Positions 1 through 9,232 are shown, numbered from the stretch's first letter. The stretch is DNA of 64,000 bases from Shimazuella alba (GCF_009831235.1 NZ_WUUL01000009.1:62001-126000), one strand, 5' to 3'. The notes: generated by a model not told the origin, from the letters alone. Numbers and translations are program-made.

Positions 1-62
1 TGTTGCGTGTAAAAAAACAACCCATGCACCTTATCTTTTATAAAAAATATACAAATCTATAA

Positions 63-102
63 AAAACAAAAGCCTTGCTTGATCGAGCAAGGCTTTTGTT
101 TT
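63..102. terminator. bidirectional Rho-independent terminator
   Basis: A perfect 17-bp inverted repeat (63-79 and 86-102) around a 6-base loop, GC-rich in the middle (GCCTTGCT/AGCAAGGC) with A-rich and T-rich outer ends. It can end transcripts in both directions and lies downstream of the minus-strand helicase gene that ends at 382. Confidence 0.85.
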
Positions 103-263
103 CGTTTATATGAAATATGGATACTGATATATTTTAGGAATCGCATTCGACGACTAATATTCTTCATAACATTAAAAATGAAATAATAATCTATGTTTTT
201 TCTCATCTCATGAAGCTTTCAGAGACCACCCGCACGTGTTATTTTCTTTCTTTTAATTGAACA

Positions 264-296
264 CTCCCACCACCTAGCTGACGCTCAGGGTGGGGG
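264..296 (-). other. G/C-rich hairpin, possible IS200/IS605 (TnpB reRNA-like) end relic
   Basis: CCCACC and GGTGGG arms enclose a short CTAGCTGACGCTC segment. Read on the minus strand it gives a block (GAATCCCCCACC ... GGTGGTGGGAG) that resembles the conserved 3' end of IS1341/IS605-type elements and their TnpB guide RNAs in Bacilli. No tnpA or tnpB reading frame is adjacent, so at most this is a solo end. The rest of 103-381 shows nothing recognisable. Confidence 0.3.
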
Positions 297-381
297 ATTC
301 TTAGGAACTCCCATCTACGGACAGAATGTTGCTTATAGCGAGAGTAATCTGTTAACGAAAGGCATTGTTTTATTGCGGAAC

Positions 382-2508
382 CTATAGCTTATCATTTCTT
401 TCATTATAGAGTAGATCATCATAGCCCAAGTGGTGGCTCTTTGGAAATAAAAATGGACTTGCCTCCCCATGATAACTAATGTATAGCTTTTCCCTTGCTC
501 TTGTAGCAGCTACATAAAACAGGGATCTTTCTTGTTTTAAAATGATTTGCTTTTCTTCTTCTGTTTCTTGTTTTTTGACTACAAATTGCAACGGCATATA
601 ACCTTTAGACATGCCTACAAGAAAAACAACTCGGAATTCCAGTCCTTTGCTCCGATGCATGGTTCCATAATGCACGCCTGTTTGTTTGATATGGGATTTC
701 GTAGTTAGGGAATTAACAGGTATATCTGCTTCTTCTAACTGAGATACAAATTTATTGAGTGTTTTGGAAACCCTTCCAAAAATGGCAATTTCATGGGCTT
801 GATAACCCTGTTTGATCAGATTTTTGATCTCTTGAACGAGATATCCAGCTTCTTCATCCTTTGAAGATAGTTTTTTAATCAAAGGTTTGCTTCCTGTTAA
901 TAAGGAGATATCATCAGTAGGATTTGATTGACCATCTAAATCATCAAATTCTATTCCTTTTAGTACTTGTATTGCTTGTTTTCTGATCTGCTCCGTTGTT
1001 CGATAATTAATCCTCAACCGTTTCGATCGTCCACCTCTAATATCGATACCACAACGAGACATAACAACTCGATGTCCATATATTCCCTGCTGTGGATCAC
1101 CAACGAAAAATAAATCGTTTCGATTTATTGGAACCAATGCGCGAATGAGTTTTAAAGCTTCTTGTGAGAAGTCTTGTACCTCATCTACAATGGCAACTCG
1201 AAAATTTATTTTTCCTGGGTTTTCTTCCAGCCAAATCCTTGCATGTCTAATCAAATCAGCATATCGAAACCACTTACGTTCTGCCATCCAATTCCTATAC
1301 TTTTCGACGACATCCCAAACTGCCCTTCTGCCTACTTTGCCCAGTCGATGTTTCATTCCGGTACGAACGACATCTAAATACTCGTCTAAATTTCTTATGC
1401 CCTCTGGGTCAATAACGTATTTATATTCTTTTTTTGCAAGCTGAATCGTATCTTCATCAAATTGATAAGCGGATTTGATTTGTTCCCAAATCCCGTTATC
1501 TTGTTCATCTGTCACCAATTTTTGTATCGATAATCCTATTCTTTGCTCACATATCTCTCTAGCTAGTAAATCAATATGTTTAATTTCGATCTGATTCCGT
1601 ACCTTTCCCTGAACCAGATGATCCATTTGCTCTGCCAAAATATTTGCAAGGTTTGCGGTATAGGTTGTGACTAAAATTTTTTCATCGGTTTGGATATGGT
1701 ACTTTGCTAGGTTACATCCGCGATGAAGTGCGACAACAGTTTTTCCTGTACCAGCACCACCCAAAACTCTGACTGAACCTGCAAAATCTTTATGAACTAA
1801 TTCCAATTGGCTGGGATGGAGGTAAAATCTCCACTTTTCAAACGAGGCAGACAAAACTTCTTGCAGATGTTGATCAGAGGTTATAACGGCTACTTGCTCG
1901 GGAGTGTTGATAAAGGACTCCATATAAGATGCACCGGGCTTCCTACAATCCGTGATCGTTTCTAGTACATCATCATATTGATCCCCTTGGGCTAAAAACT
2001 GAAGTGCTAGCATTGCATCTTCTGGGACATGTTCTCCTAGCTCTAGAAGTTCCTCTTCATTTTTTAACGACTGTACAGGAGATATAACATCTGCTGGGAC
2101 TCCTAATGCTAGCAATTGCTCAGAAGTATAATGAGAGAATAATCCTTGGCTGACTTCATTGAAATCTCTATCTGTACTATCAATATACATCTGGAAAGTA
2201 CCTGTGTACTTGTTAACTTCAAAACGTCGTCGCTCTGCCCAACGATATGCATCATCATGCTTGTCCACATAAGCGAGCATAAATACATCTTCAGTCTTTG
2301 GCTTCAATATGATAGCTCGGTAGTCGTTGTTCACTCGTGCTGAGTATATATGAGAATCTGTCGTTCGCTTCAGCCGTTCAAAGTTTAATCCATTGGCTTC
2401 TGGATTATCTTTGAGCTTAAACACCAAATCCCATGTGCTTTTTTGGATTTTCTGTGGGAGTTGGGTAAAAGAATCGGTAAAAGTACGATGTAACGAAACG
2501 TTCGGCAT
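382..2508 (-). CDS. RelE-like domain fused to UvrD/Rep-family SF1 helicase
   Basis: 708 residues. The first ~100 residues look like a RelE/ParE-type toxin fold (IYSARVNNDYRAII, VDKHDDAYRWAERR). The rest is a superfamily 1A helicase: Walker A GGAGTGKT at about 250-257, Walker B VDEVQDFS near 440, GDPQQGIYG (motif III), NYRTT (motif IV), a late MHRSKGLEF (motif V) and YVAATRAREKLY (motif VI). It probably unwinds DNA with ATP; the fused toxin-like domain may act on ribosome-associated mRNA or serve only as a binding module. The start has AGGAGGGATTTAT just upstream. It stands alone, with no antitoxin-like gene beside it, and terminates at the hairpin at 63-102. Sure of the helicase, moderately sure of the RelE-like assignment. 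Confidence 0.9.
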   Translation of the reverse strand: MPNVSLHRTFTDSFTQLPQKIQKSTWDLVFKLKDNPEANGLNFERLKRTTDSHIYSARVNNDYRAIILKPKTEDVFMLAYVDKHDDAYRWAERRRFEVNKYTGTFQMYIDSTDRDFNEVSQGLFSHYTSEQLLALGVPADVISPVQSLKNEEELLELGEHVPEDAMLALQFLAQGDQYDDVLETITDCRKPGASYMESFINTPEQVAVITSDQHLQEVLSASFEKWRFYLHPSQLELVHKDFAGSVRVLGGAGTGKTVVALHRGCNLAKYHIQTDEKILVTTYTANLANILAEQMDHLVQGKVRNQIEIKHIDLLAREICEQRIGLSIQKLVTDEQDNGIWEQIKSAYQFDEDTIQLAKKEYKYVIDPEGIRNLDEYLDVVRTGMKHRLGKVGRRAVWDVVEKYRNWMAERKWFRYADLIRHARIWLEENPGKINFRVAIVDEVQDFSQEALKLIRALVPINRNDLFFVGDPQQGIYGHRVVMSRCGIDIRGGRSKRLRINYRTTEQIRKQAIQVLKGIEFDDLDGQSNPTDDISLLTGSKPLIKKLSSKDEEAGYLVQEIKNLIKQGYQAHEIAIFGRVSKTLNKFVSQLEEADIPVNSLTTKSHIKQTGVHYGTMHRSKGLEFRVVFLVGMSKGYMPLQFVVKKQETEEEKQIILKQERSLFYVAATRAREKLYISYHGEASPFLFPKSHHLGYDDLLYNERNDKL

Positions 2509-2814
2509 ATAAATCCCTCCTATATTCTATTGTGGGTGAAATCTTTTTGAATGAATAAATGAATATCTATCTTTTCTCATAAAGATAAATTTTCTTTTGT
2601 CTATTCTGACATCTATTTCGTTAATAGGTGATACCTAATCTATTGTTATATCCCCTATATTCGCTCTCTCCTAACATTGAATATTATTGGATATCCTCAC
2701 CGGTTTTCCCTCTTATTTTCGAATAAATACCTTTCATTTCTATACTGATTTCAAGTGAAAAAAGGTGTGTTTCCTACTAAGTCTCTTTCATTTAAAAACT
2801 TGAATCCATGCAAT

Positions 2815-2837
2815 AAAAAACCACTCTCATAGAGTGG
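2815..2837 (-). terminator. Rho-independent terminator
   Basis: A 7-bp stem CCACTCT/AGAGTGG (2821-2837) with a three-base loop, followed on the minus strand by TTTTTT (2815-2820). It ends the small broken gene at 2867-3071. The 2509-2814 interval upstream of the helicase gene shows no other feature. Confidence 0.7.
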
Positions 2838-2866
2838 AAGTATTCAAGTGACTATTTATAATCTTT

Positions 2867-3071
2867 CTATTTATCATCTCCTTTGGCTTGATTTTCTTTC
2901 TTTTCTTCTTTTTCTTCATGAAATTCACTTGAAGTTTGTCCCATAATGTAATCAAATGGAGTGTAGACTGTTTCCATTGGTTTTTGTTGTATATAAAATT
3001 TATACAATACGGTACCTATTAACAATGTAATCACAAGCTAAAGGTAGTACCATTATTACCGTCATCCACAT
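2867..3071 (-). pseudogene. frameshifted small membrane protein, DUF3951-like
   Basis: Two minus-strand frames together give one coherent protein of about 68 residues. From ATG at 3071 the first frame reads MWMTVIMVLPLA. After a one-base shift near 3035 it continues VITLLIGTVLYKFY, then VYTPFDYIMGQT and an E/K-rich tail EFHEEKEEKKENQ. One N-terminal membrane segment followed by a YTPFDxIxGQT motif matches, as I recall it, the DUF3951 family of small Bacillus proteins. Each frame alone is broken: the downstream frame has a stop just before the junction. Either a real pseudogene or a single-base sequencing error. Function unknown. Confidence 0.45.
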
Positions 3072-3302
3072 AAATATTTTTATCCTGAGTGACAGAGTTT
3101 TGATTTCATCCACAGGATAATTTTTAGGTAAAACCACATTTCGTCACAACCACTGCACAAAAGTCCTCAGCTAAAAAGGGAACTGGTTATGTTTCTAAGG
3201 ATACCCCCTTAAAATAAAATACGATGATAAGATAGAAGCTTCTATTTTGATTCTTGTATAAATAATATAATACTGAAAAACTCACAAAAGGAAGTGTTTT
3301 TG

Positions 3303-3545
3303 ATGAGTTTATATACAAACAGGATACACGGAGTTAATTAAAGTTTTGCTGTCTGTTTTGGATAATTTTGATTACTACAAAGAACATGTTACAAAACTTA
3401 CGACACAGGTAAAACATCAAAAAATATAGCAGATGAGTTGGATACGGATATAGGATTCAATTACAAAACTTTTATTGTGCAAGATGTTCTAAAAGCAACT
3501 GCATTTGATGAAGCTCTTTCATTAGCTAGAAATAACAAAGATTAG
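3303..3545 (+). pseudogene. decayed small gene, unknown
   Basis: A good ribosome binding site (AAAAGGAAGTG) precedes an ATG at 3303, but the frame stops after 11 codons. Reading on in other frames gives LIKVLLSVLDNFDYYKEHV and then a clean C-terminus (KTSKNIADELDTDIG, FIVQDVLKATAFDEALSLA) ending at 3545. This looks like a gene of about 80 codons broken by at least two frameshifts. No family recognised. Confidence 0.3.
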
Positions 3546-3723
3546 TGAAAGAATCGCTAGCACAAATGATCCTAACCGCTTGTATGTCTTTTATTCATTC
3601 TTAAACGATATTTCGCCATCTATATTTGAAGTTCAGTCTTTCGTGCTTTCAAGTTCTCGAATCAACCTCATACCTAAATTCGGTTGTAGTTACATCTCCA
3701 AAATCCAGCATTCCTGTGAATCA

Positions 3724-4053
3724 CTATCGATTTTGTTCACTTTTTATTTGTCGGGAAACATCTGGAGGCAGCAGGAGTAAACGGTATTCGTAAATAAAAA
3801 CAGGGATGGGTCTGACGTTTGTCATAAAAATACGAACGTTTTTCTTGTTGTTGTTTTTTTTGGATATACGTACTTTCATCCTTACTTGGGGTGTCAATGC
3901 TGCTTTTTCTCTTCGTTTGGACTCTTGAATTTGCTTTAAAGCGATTTTAGCTGTCCATAATGTTGCTACAGCACCGATCATCTGCCCAAAAGCTGCCCAC
4001 ATATTCCAATCGTACCAATTGACAATACTCAACCAATCTCCAAGCAAGTACAC
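3724..4053 (-). CDS. hypothetical protein with N-terminal membrane segment
   Basis: 109 residues starting at GTG with AAGGTG six bases upstream. The N-terminus (WNMWAAFGQMIGAVATLWTAKIAL) contains a short hydrophobic helix, followed by a basic linker (QESKRREK) and a soluble C-terminus with a lysine/asparagine-rich stretch. The layout resembles small proteins in which one membrane helix anchors a cytoplasmic domain. No family recognised; it is a lone gene between two minus-strand genes. Confidence 0.55.
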   Translation of the reverse strand: MYLLGDWLSIVNWYDWNMWAAFGQMIGAVATLWTAKIALKQIQESKRREKAALTPQVRMKVRISKKNNNKKNVRIFMTNVRPIPVFIYEYRLLLLPPDVSRQIKSEQNR

Positions 4054-4160
4054 GGAATCACCTTCTGAAAGTCGGTATCATATCCATGAAATATGTAAAT
4101 TATAGTCATGTTTAAAATGGAAATATGCATATGAAGAAATTCTATCTTGTTCATATAAAA

Positions 4161-4199
4161 CACCTTCGTCACATCGTTCTTAGCGATGTGACGAAGGTG
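4161..4199. terminator. strong bidirectional terminator
   Basis: A perfect 16-bp stem (4161-4176 with 4184-4199, CACCTTCGTCACATCG and its complement) flanked by AAAA on the left and CTTTT on the right. It lies downstream of the minus-strand binding-protein gene at 4252-5076. Confidence 0.9.
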
Positions 4200-4251
4200 C
4201 TTTTATTATGGGTTTCATTTTCAAGTGAAAATCACTTCCGCTTCCACTCTA

Positions 4252-5076
4252 TTACCCGGAAATCCATTTCTTCTCTAATTCCTTAAATTTTCCTTGCAAT
4301 TTCATTTCATCCATCCATAAATCGATCCAATTTTGGAAGTCTAGATCCCCTTGGGGCATCAGATATCCTTTTTCATGGAGGTCAAAGGGATTTTCTGTTA
4401 GGATCGCTGACAACCTCTCATCTTGGGTTGCATAGTAGCGAGCTTCTGTAGAATCTGTGATCATCACATCGACTTTACCCTCTGCTACCATTTTTGGAAT
4501 CTCAAGATTATTTTGGACAAGGATGACTTGCGCATTTTTTATATTTTCTCGAACAAATTTTTCATTTGTACCACCAGGGTTTACGCCAATTTTGACATTA
4601 GGTTTATCGATATCTGCTAAACTTTTGAATTTTTCTTTATCTTCCTTGCGGATTAGTGGGGATTTCCCATCCTGAATATAGGCTTGGGAGAGATGAGCTG
4701 TTTTTTCACGTACTAACGTTCTCGTGATTCCACCCATAGAAATATCAAACTTATTGTTTTGCAAATCTTGCATCAAGGTGGGCCACGTTGTTTTGACAAA
4801 CTCTACTTTTACTCCAAGATCTTTGGCTAACTGCTTTGCGGCGTCAATATCATAGCCTTCGTATTGTTTTGTAGTAGGATTCCAATACGTAAATGGTTTA
4901 TAGTCTCCTGTCGTCCCAACACGAATTTTTCCCTTGGCTATAATATTTTCTAAACGAGATTTGTCCGGATTTTTGTACGATCCGGCATCTCCCTCTTGGA
5001 CAAATGAAATACCTAGAAGCACACCTGACAATAAGAGAACAAAACTAGTTAAGATGATGAGCAATCGTTTCTGCAA
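4252..5076 (-). CDS. SBP_bac_3 protein resembling cyclohexadienyl dehydratase (PheC)
   Basis: 274 residues from a TTG start chosen because GGGAGAGG lies 7 bases upstream; a longer frame begins at 5133 but has no such site. It begins with a secretion signal (KRLLIILTSFVLLLSGVLLG), then a type-3 periplasmic-binding fold. Motifs GTTGDYKPFTYWNP, YEGYDIDAA, TWPTLMQDL, DISMGGITRT, NPGGTNEKF and ITDSTEARYY match exported cyclohexadienyl (arogenate/prephenate) dehydratases better than amino-acid importers. No permease or ATPase gene is adjacent, which argues against an importer. The product would be exported, probably membrane-attached through its uncleaved or lipidated signal. The enzymatic role is an inference from motif likeness. 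Confidence 0.8.
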   Translation of the reverse strand: MQKRLLIILTSFVLLLSGVLLGISFVQEGDAGSYKNPDKSRLENIIAKGKIRVGTTGDYKPFTYWNPTTKQYEGYDIDAAKQLAKDLGVKVEFVKTTWPTLMQDLQNNKFDISMGGITRTLVREKTAHLSQAYIQDGKSPLIRKEDKEKFKSLADIDKPNVKIGVNPGGTNEKFVRENIKNAQVILVQNNLEIPKMVAEGKVDVMITDSTEARYYATQDERLSAILTENPFDLHEKGYLMPQGDLDFQNWIDLWMDEMKLQGKFKELEKKWISG

Positions 5077-5606
5077 GTTATTCCTCTCCCTTTTTATTGG
5101 AATCGCGGTAGACAAATCACAATAATTATACATATTTTAAATATAATCATTTGATAAATCAATCGAAATTCTATAATTTTACATCCCAAAAGAAGGAATT
5201 TTCCTATCTTATCAACTTCATAGTAAAAAAGGAAAAGGAAATATAGTAACTGAATAAAAATTATATAAAACTATCCAAATAAACTATTTCCTAAAATATC
5301 AAAACGAATCAAGTTTTGAACTACGTTGTTCACTTTTTTCTCCAGCAAACCCCACTCTTCCTATGAGCTTATAGACCCATCCCTTACCGTAACGAATTGT
5401 TTATGAGAAGTTACTTTCCACTGGCAGGAAAGTCTTTTACTATTCTTTTCTCCAGATCATTAATATCCAAACTACATAAAAATGAAGCAGCTCTAACAAT
5501 AGACCTTCTCAGAACTACACGATGTCATTTATTAGATTCTTCCCTGCTGGCTCACTAATTGATGTAAAATCAAAACAACAACAATTAGCATGAAAGGATA
5601 TCATAC
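5077..5606. other. intergenic region, no recognised feature
   Basis: About 530 bases, AT-rich, between a minus-strand and a plus-strand gene. It must hold both promoters, but no convincing -35/-10 pair or open frame stands out. The only clear signal is an AAAGGA ribosome binding site for the gene at 5607. Confidence 0.4.
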
Positions 5607-6431
5607 ATGGCTTTACTCACATTTCTTTGGGATGCTTTCCTCATAAGCGCGGTTGAATTGGTTTATTTGGTAGGTGTATTAATTGCTATTGGTTTACTGT
5701 TAGGTTTTTTAGAAAAACAATCACAAATCTATCTCACCCGTACCTTTGGAAGACGTGGAATCTTAGTGACTGCTTGGATCGGCACTCCTATTCACGAGAT
5801 TGGACACTTGATTCAATGTATTATTTGGAGGCATAAAGTAAAATCTATCAAACTCCTGCAAACAAAAGATCCCAATGGAGTATTGGGATATGTCGAACAT
5901 CAGTATAATCCAACCAGTTTGTATCAACAGATTGGCAACTTTTTCATTGGAATTGGTCCGATTATTAGTGGCATTGGTTCGATTATTTTAGCAATGTATC
6001 TTCTCGTTCCTCAATCCTTTGCAACCCTCCAAAATCAAATTCATCAGAGTGCCGCTGGTGAAAAATTAGATTTTCATATGCTCCAAACACTAGGAGAAGC
6101 AGTACTTGTAATGGGCAAAAGCCTGTTTACCATAGAAAATCTATTAGAACCTACTTTTTGGATTTTTGTCATCTTGGCTATTTGTATTTCTTCTCACATT
6201 GCATTGAGCAAAGCAGATATCAATAATTCATCGCAAGGTCTATTGACCATATTTCTCTTTCTTATTGTATTTAATTTAGCAGCAGGTCTCACTGATTTAA
6301 ACACATACGAAGTGATTGCTCAATTTGCAGAGTATAATGCGTATTTGCTCGCTTTCTCGAGTATAGCCGTATTGTTTTCGCTACTTACACTTGTGATCAG
6401 TTACCTTATTTATAAGGTAAAACGATTTTAG
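5607..6431 (+). CDS. integral membrane protein with HExxH motif (M50-like)
   Basis: 274 residues and about six hydrophobic segments. A single HEIGH motif sits near residue 72 inside GTPIHEIGHLIQ, next to a membrane helix, as in site-2-type (M50) intramembrane zinc proteases. A later FFIGIGPIISGIG segment has the small-residue pattern often seen around the second metal-binding region, but I do not see a clear LDG/NPDG motif. It could therefore be an M50-like metalloprotease or a membrane protein with a structural HExxH. It stands alone, begins with ATG behind AAAGGATATC, and ends at a terminator. Confidence 0.75.
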   Translation: MALLTFLWDAFLISAVELVYLVGVLIAIGLLLGFLEKQSQIYLTRTFGRRGILVTAWIGTPIHEIGHLIQCIIWRHKVKSIKLLQTKDPNGVLGYVEHQYNPTSLYQQIGNFFIGIGPIISGIGSIILAMYLLVPQSFATLQNQIHQSAAGEKLDFHMLQTLGEAVLVMGKSLFTIENLLEPTFWIFVILAICISSHIALSKADINNSSQGLLTIFLFLIVFNLAAGLTDLNTYEVIAQFAEYNAYLLAFSSIAVLFSLLTLVISYLIYKVKRF

Positions 6432-6441
6432 TTTACTTACG

Positions 6442-6469
6442 AAAGCCCGAATAAAATAGACAGGGCTTT
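6442..6469 (+). terminator. Rho-independent terminator
   Basis: AAAGCCC (6442-6448) pairs with GGGCTTT (6463-6469) and runs into a TTTTTT tract, 11 bases after the stop of the membrane protein gene. Confidence 0.75.
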
Positions 6470-6558
6470 TTTTATTTATGTGAATTGTTCATCGCATTTG
6501 GTATTGGATTTGTATAGGTGAGAAATATTATTCTTCAAATTTAGGCTATATAAATGCC

Positions 6559-6594
6559 GCGGCTCCAAGGATATAACATCTATCTTGGAGCCGC
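6559..6594 (-). terminator. GC-rich hairpin plus TTTATATA, module-type terminator
   Basis: A perfect 11-bp stem GCGGCTCCAAG (6559-6569) with CTTGGAGCCGC (6584-6594). On the minus strand it is followed by GGCATTTATATAG. It lies downstream of the GC-rich gene at 6635-6901 and shares its layout with the hairpins at 9306, 45325 and 59780. Confidence 0.6.
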
Positions 6595-6634
6595 ATGATG
6601 CCTAGAGATCAGGAGCTCTAGCTAGGTAGCCTGA

Positions 6635-6901
6635 TCATCGATGGGTGATAGAGAAGACGAACATCAAGGCCAGTACGTTGAGACCTGCGGTCTGTACGCT
6701 GAGAGTTTCAAGCTGTGCGCGGAGAGCTGCGTTTTTTGCGCTGAGAGCTGCGATCTGTGCCTGGCGATCCGCAGTATGATCTGTCTGCATGCGAAGCACG
6801 TCAATTTCTCGGAGATTCTTCCGGTTCCGAATGACCACAGTGAGCAGACCGACAATGTTCGAGATGTACATGATCCCGATGATGGCGAGCATAGCGAGCA
6901 T
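6635..6901 (-). CDS. small membrane-anchored coiled-coil protein (GC-rich module)
   Basis: 88 residues. A hydrophobic N-terminus (LAIIGIMYISNIVGLLTVVI) is followed by a basic patch and a heptad-like alanine/leucine/glutamine-rich helix (QAQIAALSAKNAALRAQLET), so it is probably a membrane-bound coiled coil. The start ATG has TAGGAG 8 bases upstream, and TATAAT lies further up, which is why the minus frame was preferred over the overlapping plus-strand frame. It is clearly GC-richer than its neighbours and carries its own promoter and terminator, as moron-type cargo genes do. No family recognised. Confidence 0.6.
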   Translation of the reverse strand: MLAMLAIIGIMYISNIVGLLTVVIRNRKNLREIDVLRMQTDHTADRQAQIAALSAKNAALRAQLETLSVQTAGLNVLALMFVFSITHR

Positions 6902-7027
6902 CTAACTGACTCCTAGGTCATCCATTTGAGTTGATTTGAATTCATTATACAGGTAAAAGTGCGACAAGAGAACCGTTCCATGGTGACACAAAAAAGACCT
7001 CTCTCCTATAAGAGAAAGACCTCTCTG

Positions 7028-9118
7028 CTAACCTCTATAAATATCTGCTTCATACAACTCAGGTAAAACCTGCTTTATCAACGGGGATGGTGATTTATCA
7101 TGAGTAATATACAGCTGGTGGAGCGCACGGGTACAACCTACATATAGAAGCTTGGCATGCAGTGAGTCATCGAGATATTGTTCTGCATCTACATCTAGTA
7201 AAATAACAGAATCAAACTCCATCCCCTTGGTCAAGTAAATTGGTACAATCGAAATTCCTCCCAAATACTCTTTCTGATCCACCGAAATGCGATTGGATTG
7301 AATCCCTGCATCTCTCAAAGATTCAAAGATCACTGAGCAAGATGCTTCATCTCTTGTAACTATTGCAATCGTAGATATATTATCAGTTTCTATTTGTTGA
7401 AGTGTTTCTTTGATCCAATCTAACTGCTTGTCACTCTTTACTTGCATCAATCTCACTGGTTTTCCACTTCGAAAAACAGGCTTAGCTGGTTTTACGTCTC
7501 CCGAGTATGAACCCAATACGCTATTGGCAAAATGAATAATTTCCATGGTGGAACGGTAACTTCGTTCTAGTTGGTGGAAACCCAGCTTTTCTTCCTCAAA
7601 TAAGATTGAGAAATCATCCCACCGTTCAATTCCTTGAAAAGTGTATATGTTTTGTAATATATCTCCGAGAATAGTAAAAGAACTACTGGGACAGTGATTT
7701 TTCAGAACTGCTACTTGAAAGGGGGAAAAATCTTGTGCTTCATCGATCACCACATGATCATATTTTTGATCACCTTCCATTCCATACCAACGATCATGAA
7801 TATAAACTAACGGAGCCAAATCTTCGTACGACACTTCTCTCTGCTTTCCTTTTAACCGCTGTTCTTCTGAAAGAAGATCGGTGTTTTGTGTAAACAAACG
7901 ATACCAGTCTAGTACAGAATGATTGGGCCACGATTTTTTATAGGCAGTAAATTGTTTGTTTGCTTGTTTTTTTAATGCCCCCCTCGGATCACGTGCACGA
8001 ATATCTTTGTGTTCTGTCTCCATCCAACGCTTGATCCTAGCCATAATTCTTTCTTTTCTTTTCATTAAGGGATAATGTCTATATTCTTGATAAAACCAGC
8101 TGGCGATCTCCTTACTGGACAGATGCTTATTTTCCCATGCGGTAAATCCTTGATCTGGCAAAAAGGTGTTCTCATACTCTAGCAATGCCTTGTCCAAAGC
8201 TTGCAAAAAGGTATAACTTCCTTTTGGATTTGTGATTTGATGGTTTGCATGAGGGGAAAACCAATCTACCAACTGTTGTTTTCGATCTTTTAACTGAATG
8301 TTTTCCTTTAATAGCGATAACGCCCAATCTTCAAAAATCGTTTGTTGAATATCTCCAACACCCAGCTCAGGCAATACTTCTGATATGTAATCCAAAAACA
8401 TTCGGTTTGGAGCGAAAATGATGATTTTCTCTGGTTTTATCTTGTTCTGATACTGATATAACAAATAGGCTAATCGGTGAAGAGCTACGGTAGTTTTTCC
8501 ACTTCCAGGTACCCCTTGAATGATGAGTAAACGATTGTAATCCGCACGGATAATTACATCTTGTTCTTGTTGGATGGTAGAAACAATATCTCGCAACCTA
8601 CTATCTTTACTATCACTCAGACGATAGAGAAGAAACTCGTCCGTTACTCCCATGTTCTCATCGCCACGAACATAACTATCTACAACACGTTGTAACACTT
8701 GATTACGAATGGCGATGTTGCGTTTCAAATGAATTTTCCCTGTAATCTCTCCATCTGGTGATTGATAGGAGATCAGATCATCTGAGCCCGTAAACGAATA
8801 AAACATGCTCGATACAGGAGCACGCCAATCGATCACAATCAGATCATTCGTATTCTCATCTTGGACACCAGCTTTTCCTATGTAGAGAGGGGTAATGGGT
8901 TTGTCTTTTTCTTCAAAATCCAAACGTCCAAAATACGGTTCATTTTGAGCTAATTGAATGTTTTTTAGTTGAACTTGCCTCTGATCGTCCAATATTTGCT
9001 CCACCATATCGTTCCCATAATAACGAGGGATTTTGAGAAGTGCCGCTTGGATTCTCTCCATCTTTGCTAACGTATTTTTTAATTTTTCCTTTTCATAAAC
9101 CATCGGTTCCATACCCAA
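7028..9118 (-). CDS. helD: HelD-type RNA polymerase recycling ATPase
   Basis: 696 residues. HelD is a UvrD-like motor that binds RNA polymerase and releases it from nucleic acid. Signature DWRAPVSSMFY lies near 95-110; Walker A GVPGSGKTT near 203; Walker B VIDEAQDFS; GDILQNIYTF; YRSTMEI; and a C-terminal KGMEFDSVILLD with YVGCTRALHQLY. An N-terminal coiled arm (residues 1-60) is present as in Bacilli HelD. The TTG at 9118 and the ATG at 9112 are both served by AAAGGAGG. The gene has its own promoter (9233-9261) and a strong hairpin with a T-tract in its leader (9143-9183), suggesting attenuation. Some HelD relatives give rifamycin tolerance; that is family knowledge, not shown here. Confidence 0.93.
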   Translation of the reverse strand: MGMEPMVYEKEKLKNTLAKMERIQAALLKIPRYYGNDMVEQILDDQRQVQLKNIQLAQNEPYFGRLDFEEKDKPITPLYIGKAGVQDENTNDLIVIDWRAPVSSMFYSFTGSDDLISYQSPDGEITGKIHLKRNIAIRNQVLQRVVDSYVRGDENMGVTDEFLLYRLSDSKDSRLRDIVSTIQQEQDVIIRADYNRLLIIQGVPGSGKTTVALHRLAYLLYQYQNKIKPEKIIIFAPNRMFLDYISEVLPELGVGDIQQTIFEDWALSLLKENIQLKDRKQQLVDWFSPHANHQITNPKGSYTFLQALDKALLEYENTFLPDQGFTAWENKHLSSKEIASWFYQEYRHYPLMKRKERIMARIKRWMETEHKDIRARDPRGALKKQANKQFTAYKKSWPNHSVLDWYRLFTQNTDLLSEEQRLKGKQREVSYEDLAPLVYIHDRWYGMEGDQKYDHVVIDEAQDFSPFQVAVLKNHCPSSSFTILGDILQNIYTFQGIERWDDFSILFEEEKLGFHQLERSYRSTMEIIHFANSVLGSYSGDVKPAKPVFRSGKPVRLMQVKSDKQLDWIKETLQQIETDNISTIAIVTRDEASCSVIFESLRDAGIQSNRISVDQKEYLGGISIVPIYLTKGMEFDSVILLDVDAEQYLDDSLHAKLLYVGCTRALHQLYITHDKSPSPLIKQVLPELYEADIYRG

Positions 9119-9133
9119 GCTTCCTCCTTTTTA

Positions 9134-9183
9134 AAAAAATGACAACCATGCGATTACACTGATTTGCGGTAATTTCATGGTTG
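9134..9183 (-). terminator. leader hairpin with T-tract (candidate attenuator of helD)
   Basis: CAACCATG (9143-9150) pairs with CATGGTTG (9176-9183) and an inner ATTAC/GTAAT pair (9153-9157 with 9169-9173). On the minus strand the stem is followed by TCATTTTTTT and immediately by the helD ribosome binding site. It lies between the candidate promoter and the gene, so it is placed to attenuate helD. Confidence 0.65.
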
Positions 9184-9232
9184 CTAACACTTTCGATTAG
9201 TTTGGGTTTTTATCACGAGCACAAGGAAATAC

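Noticed and set aside
6641-6916. Plus-strand 91-codon frame over the GC-rich coiled-coil gene
   Set aside because: The minus frame has a TATAAT box, an AGGAG site, a membrane helix and a terminator; the plus frame has a cysteine-rich unlikely product.
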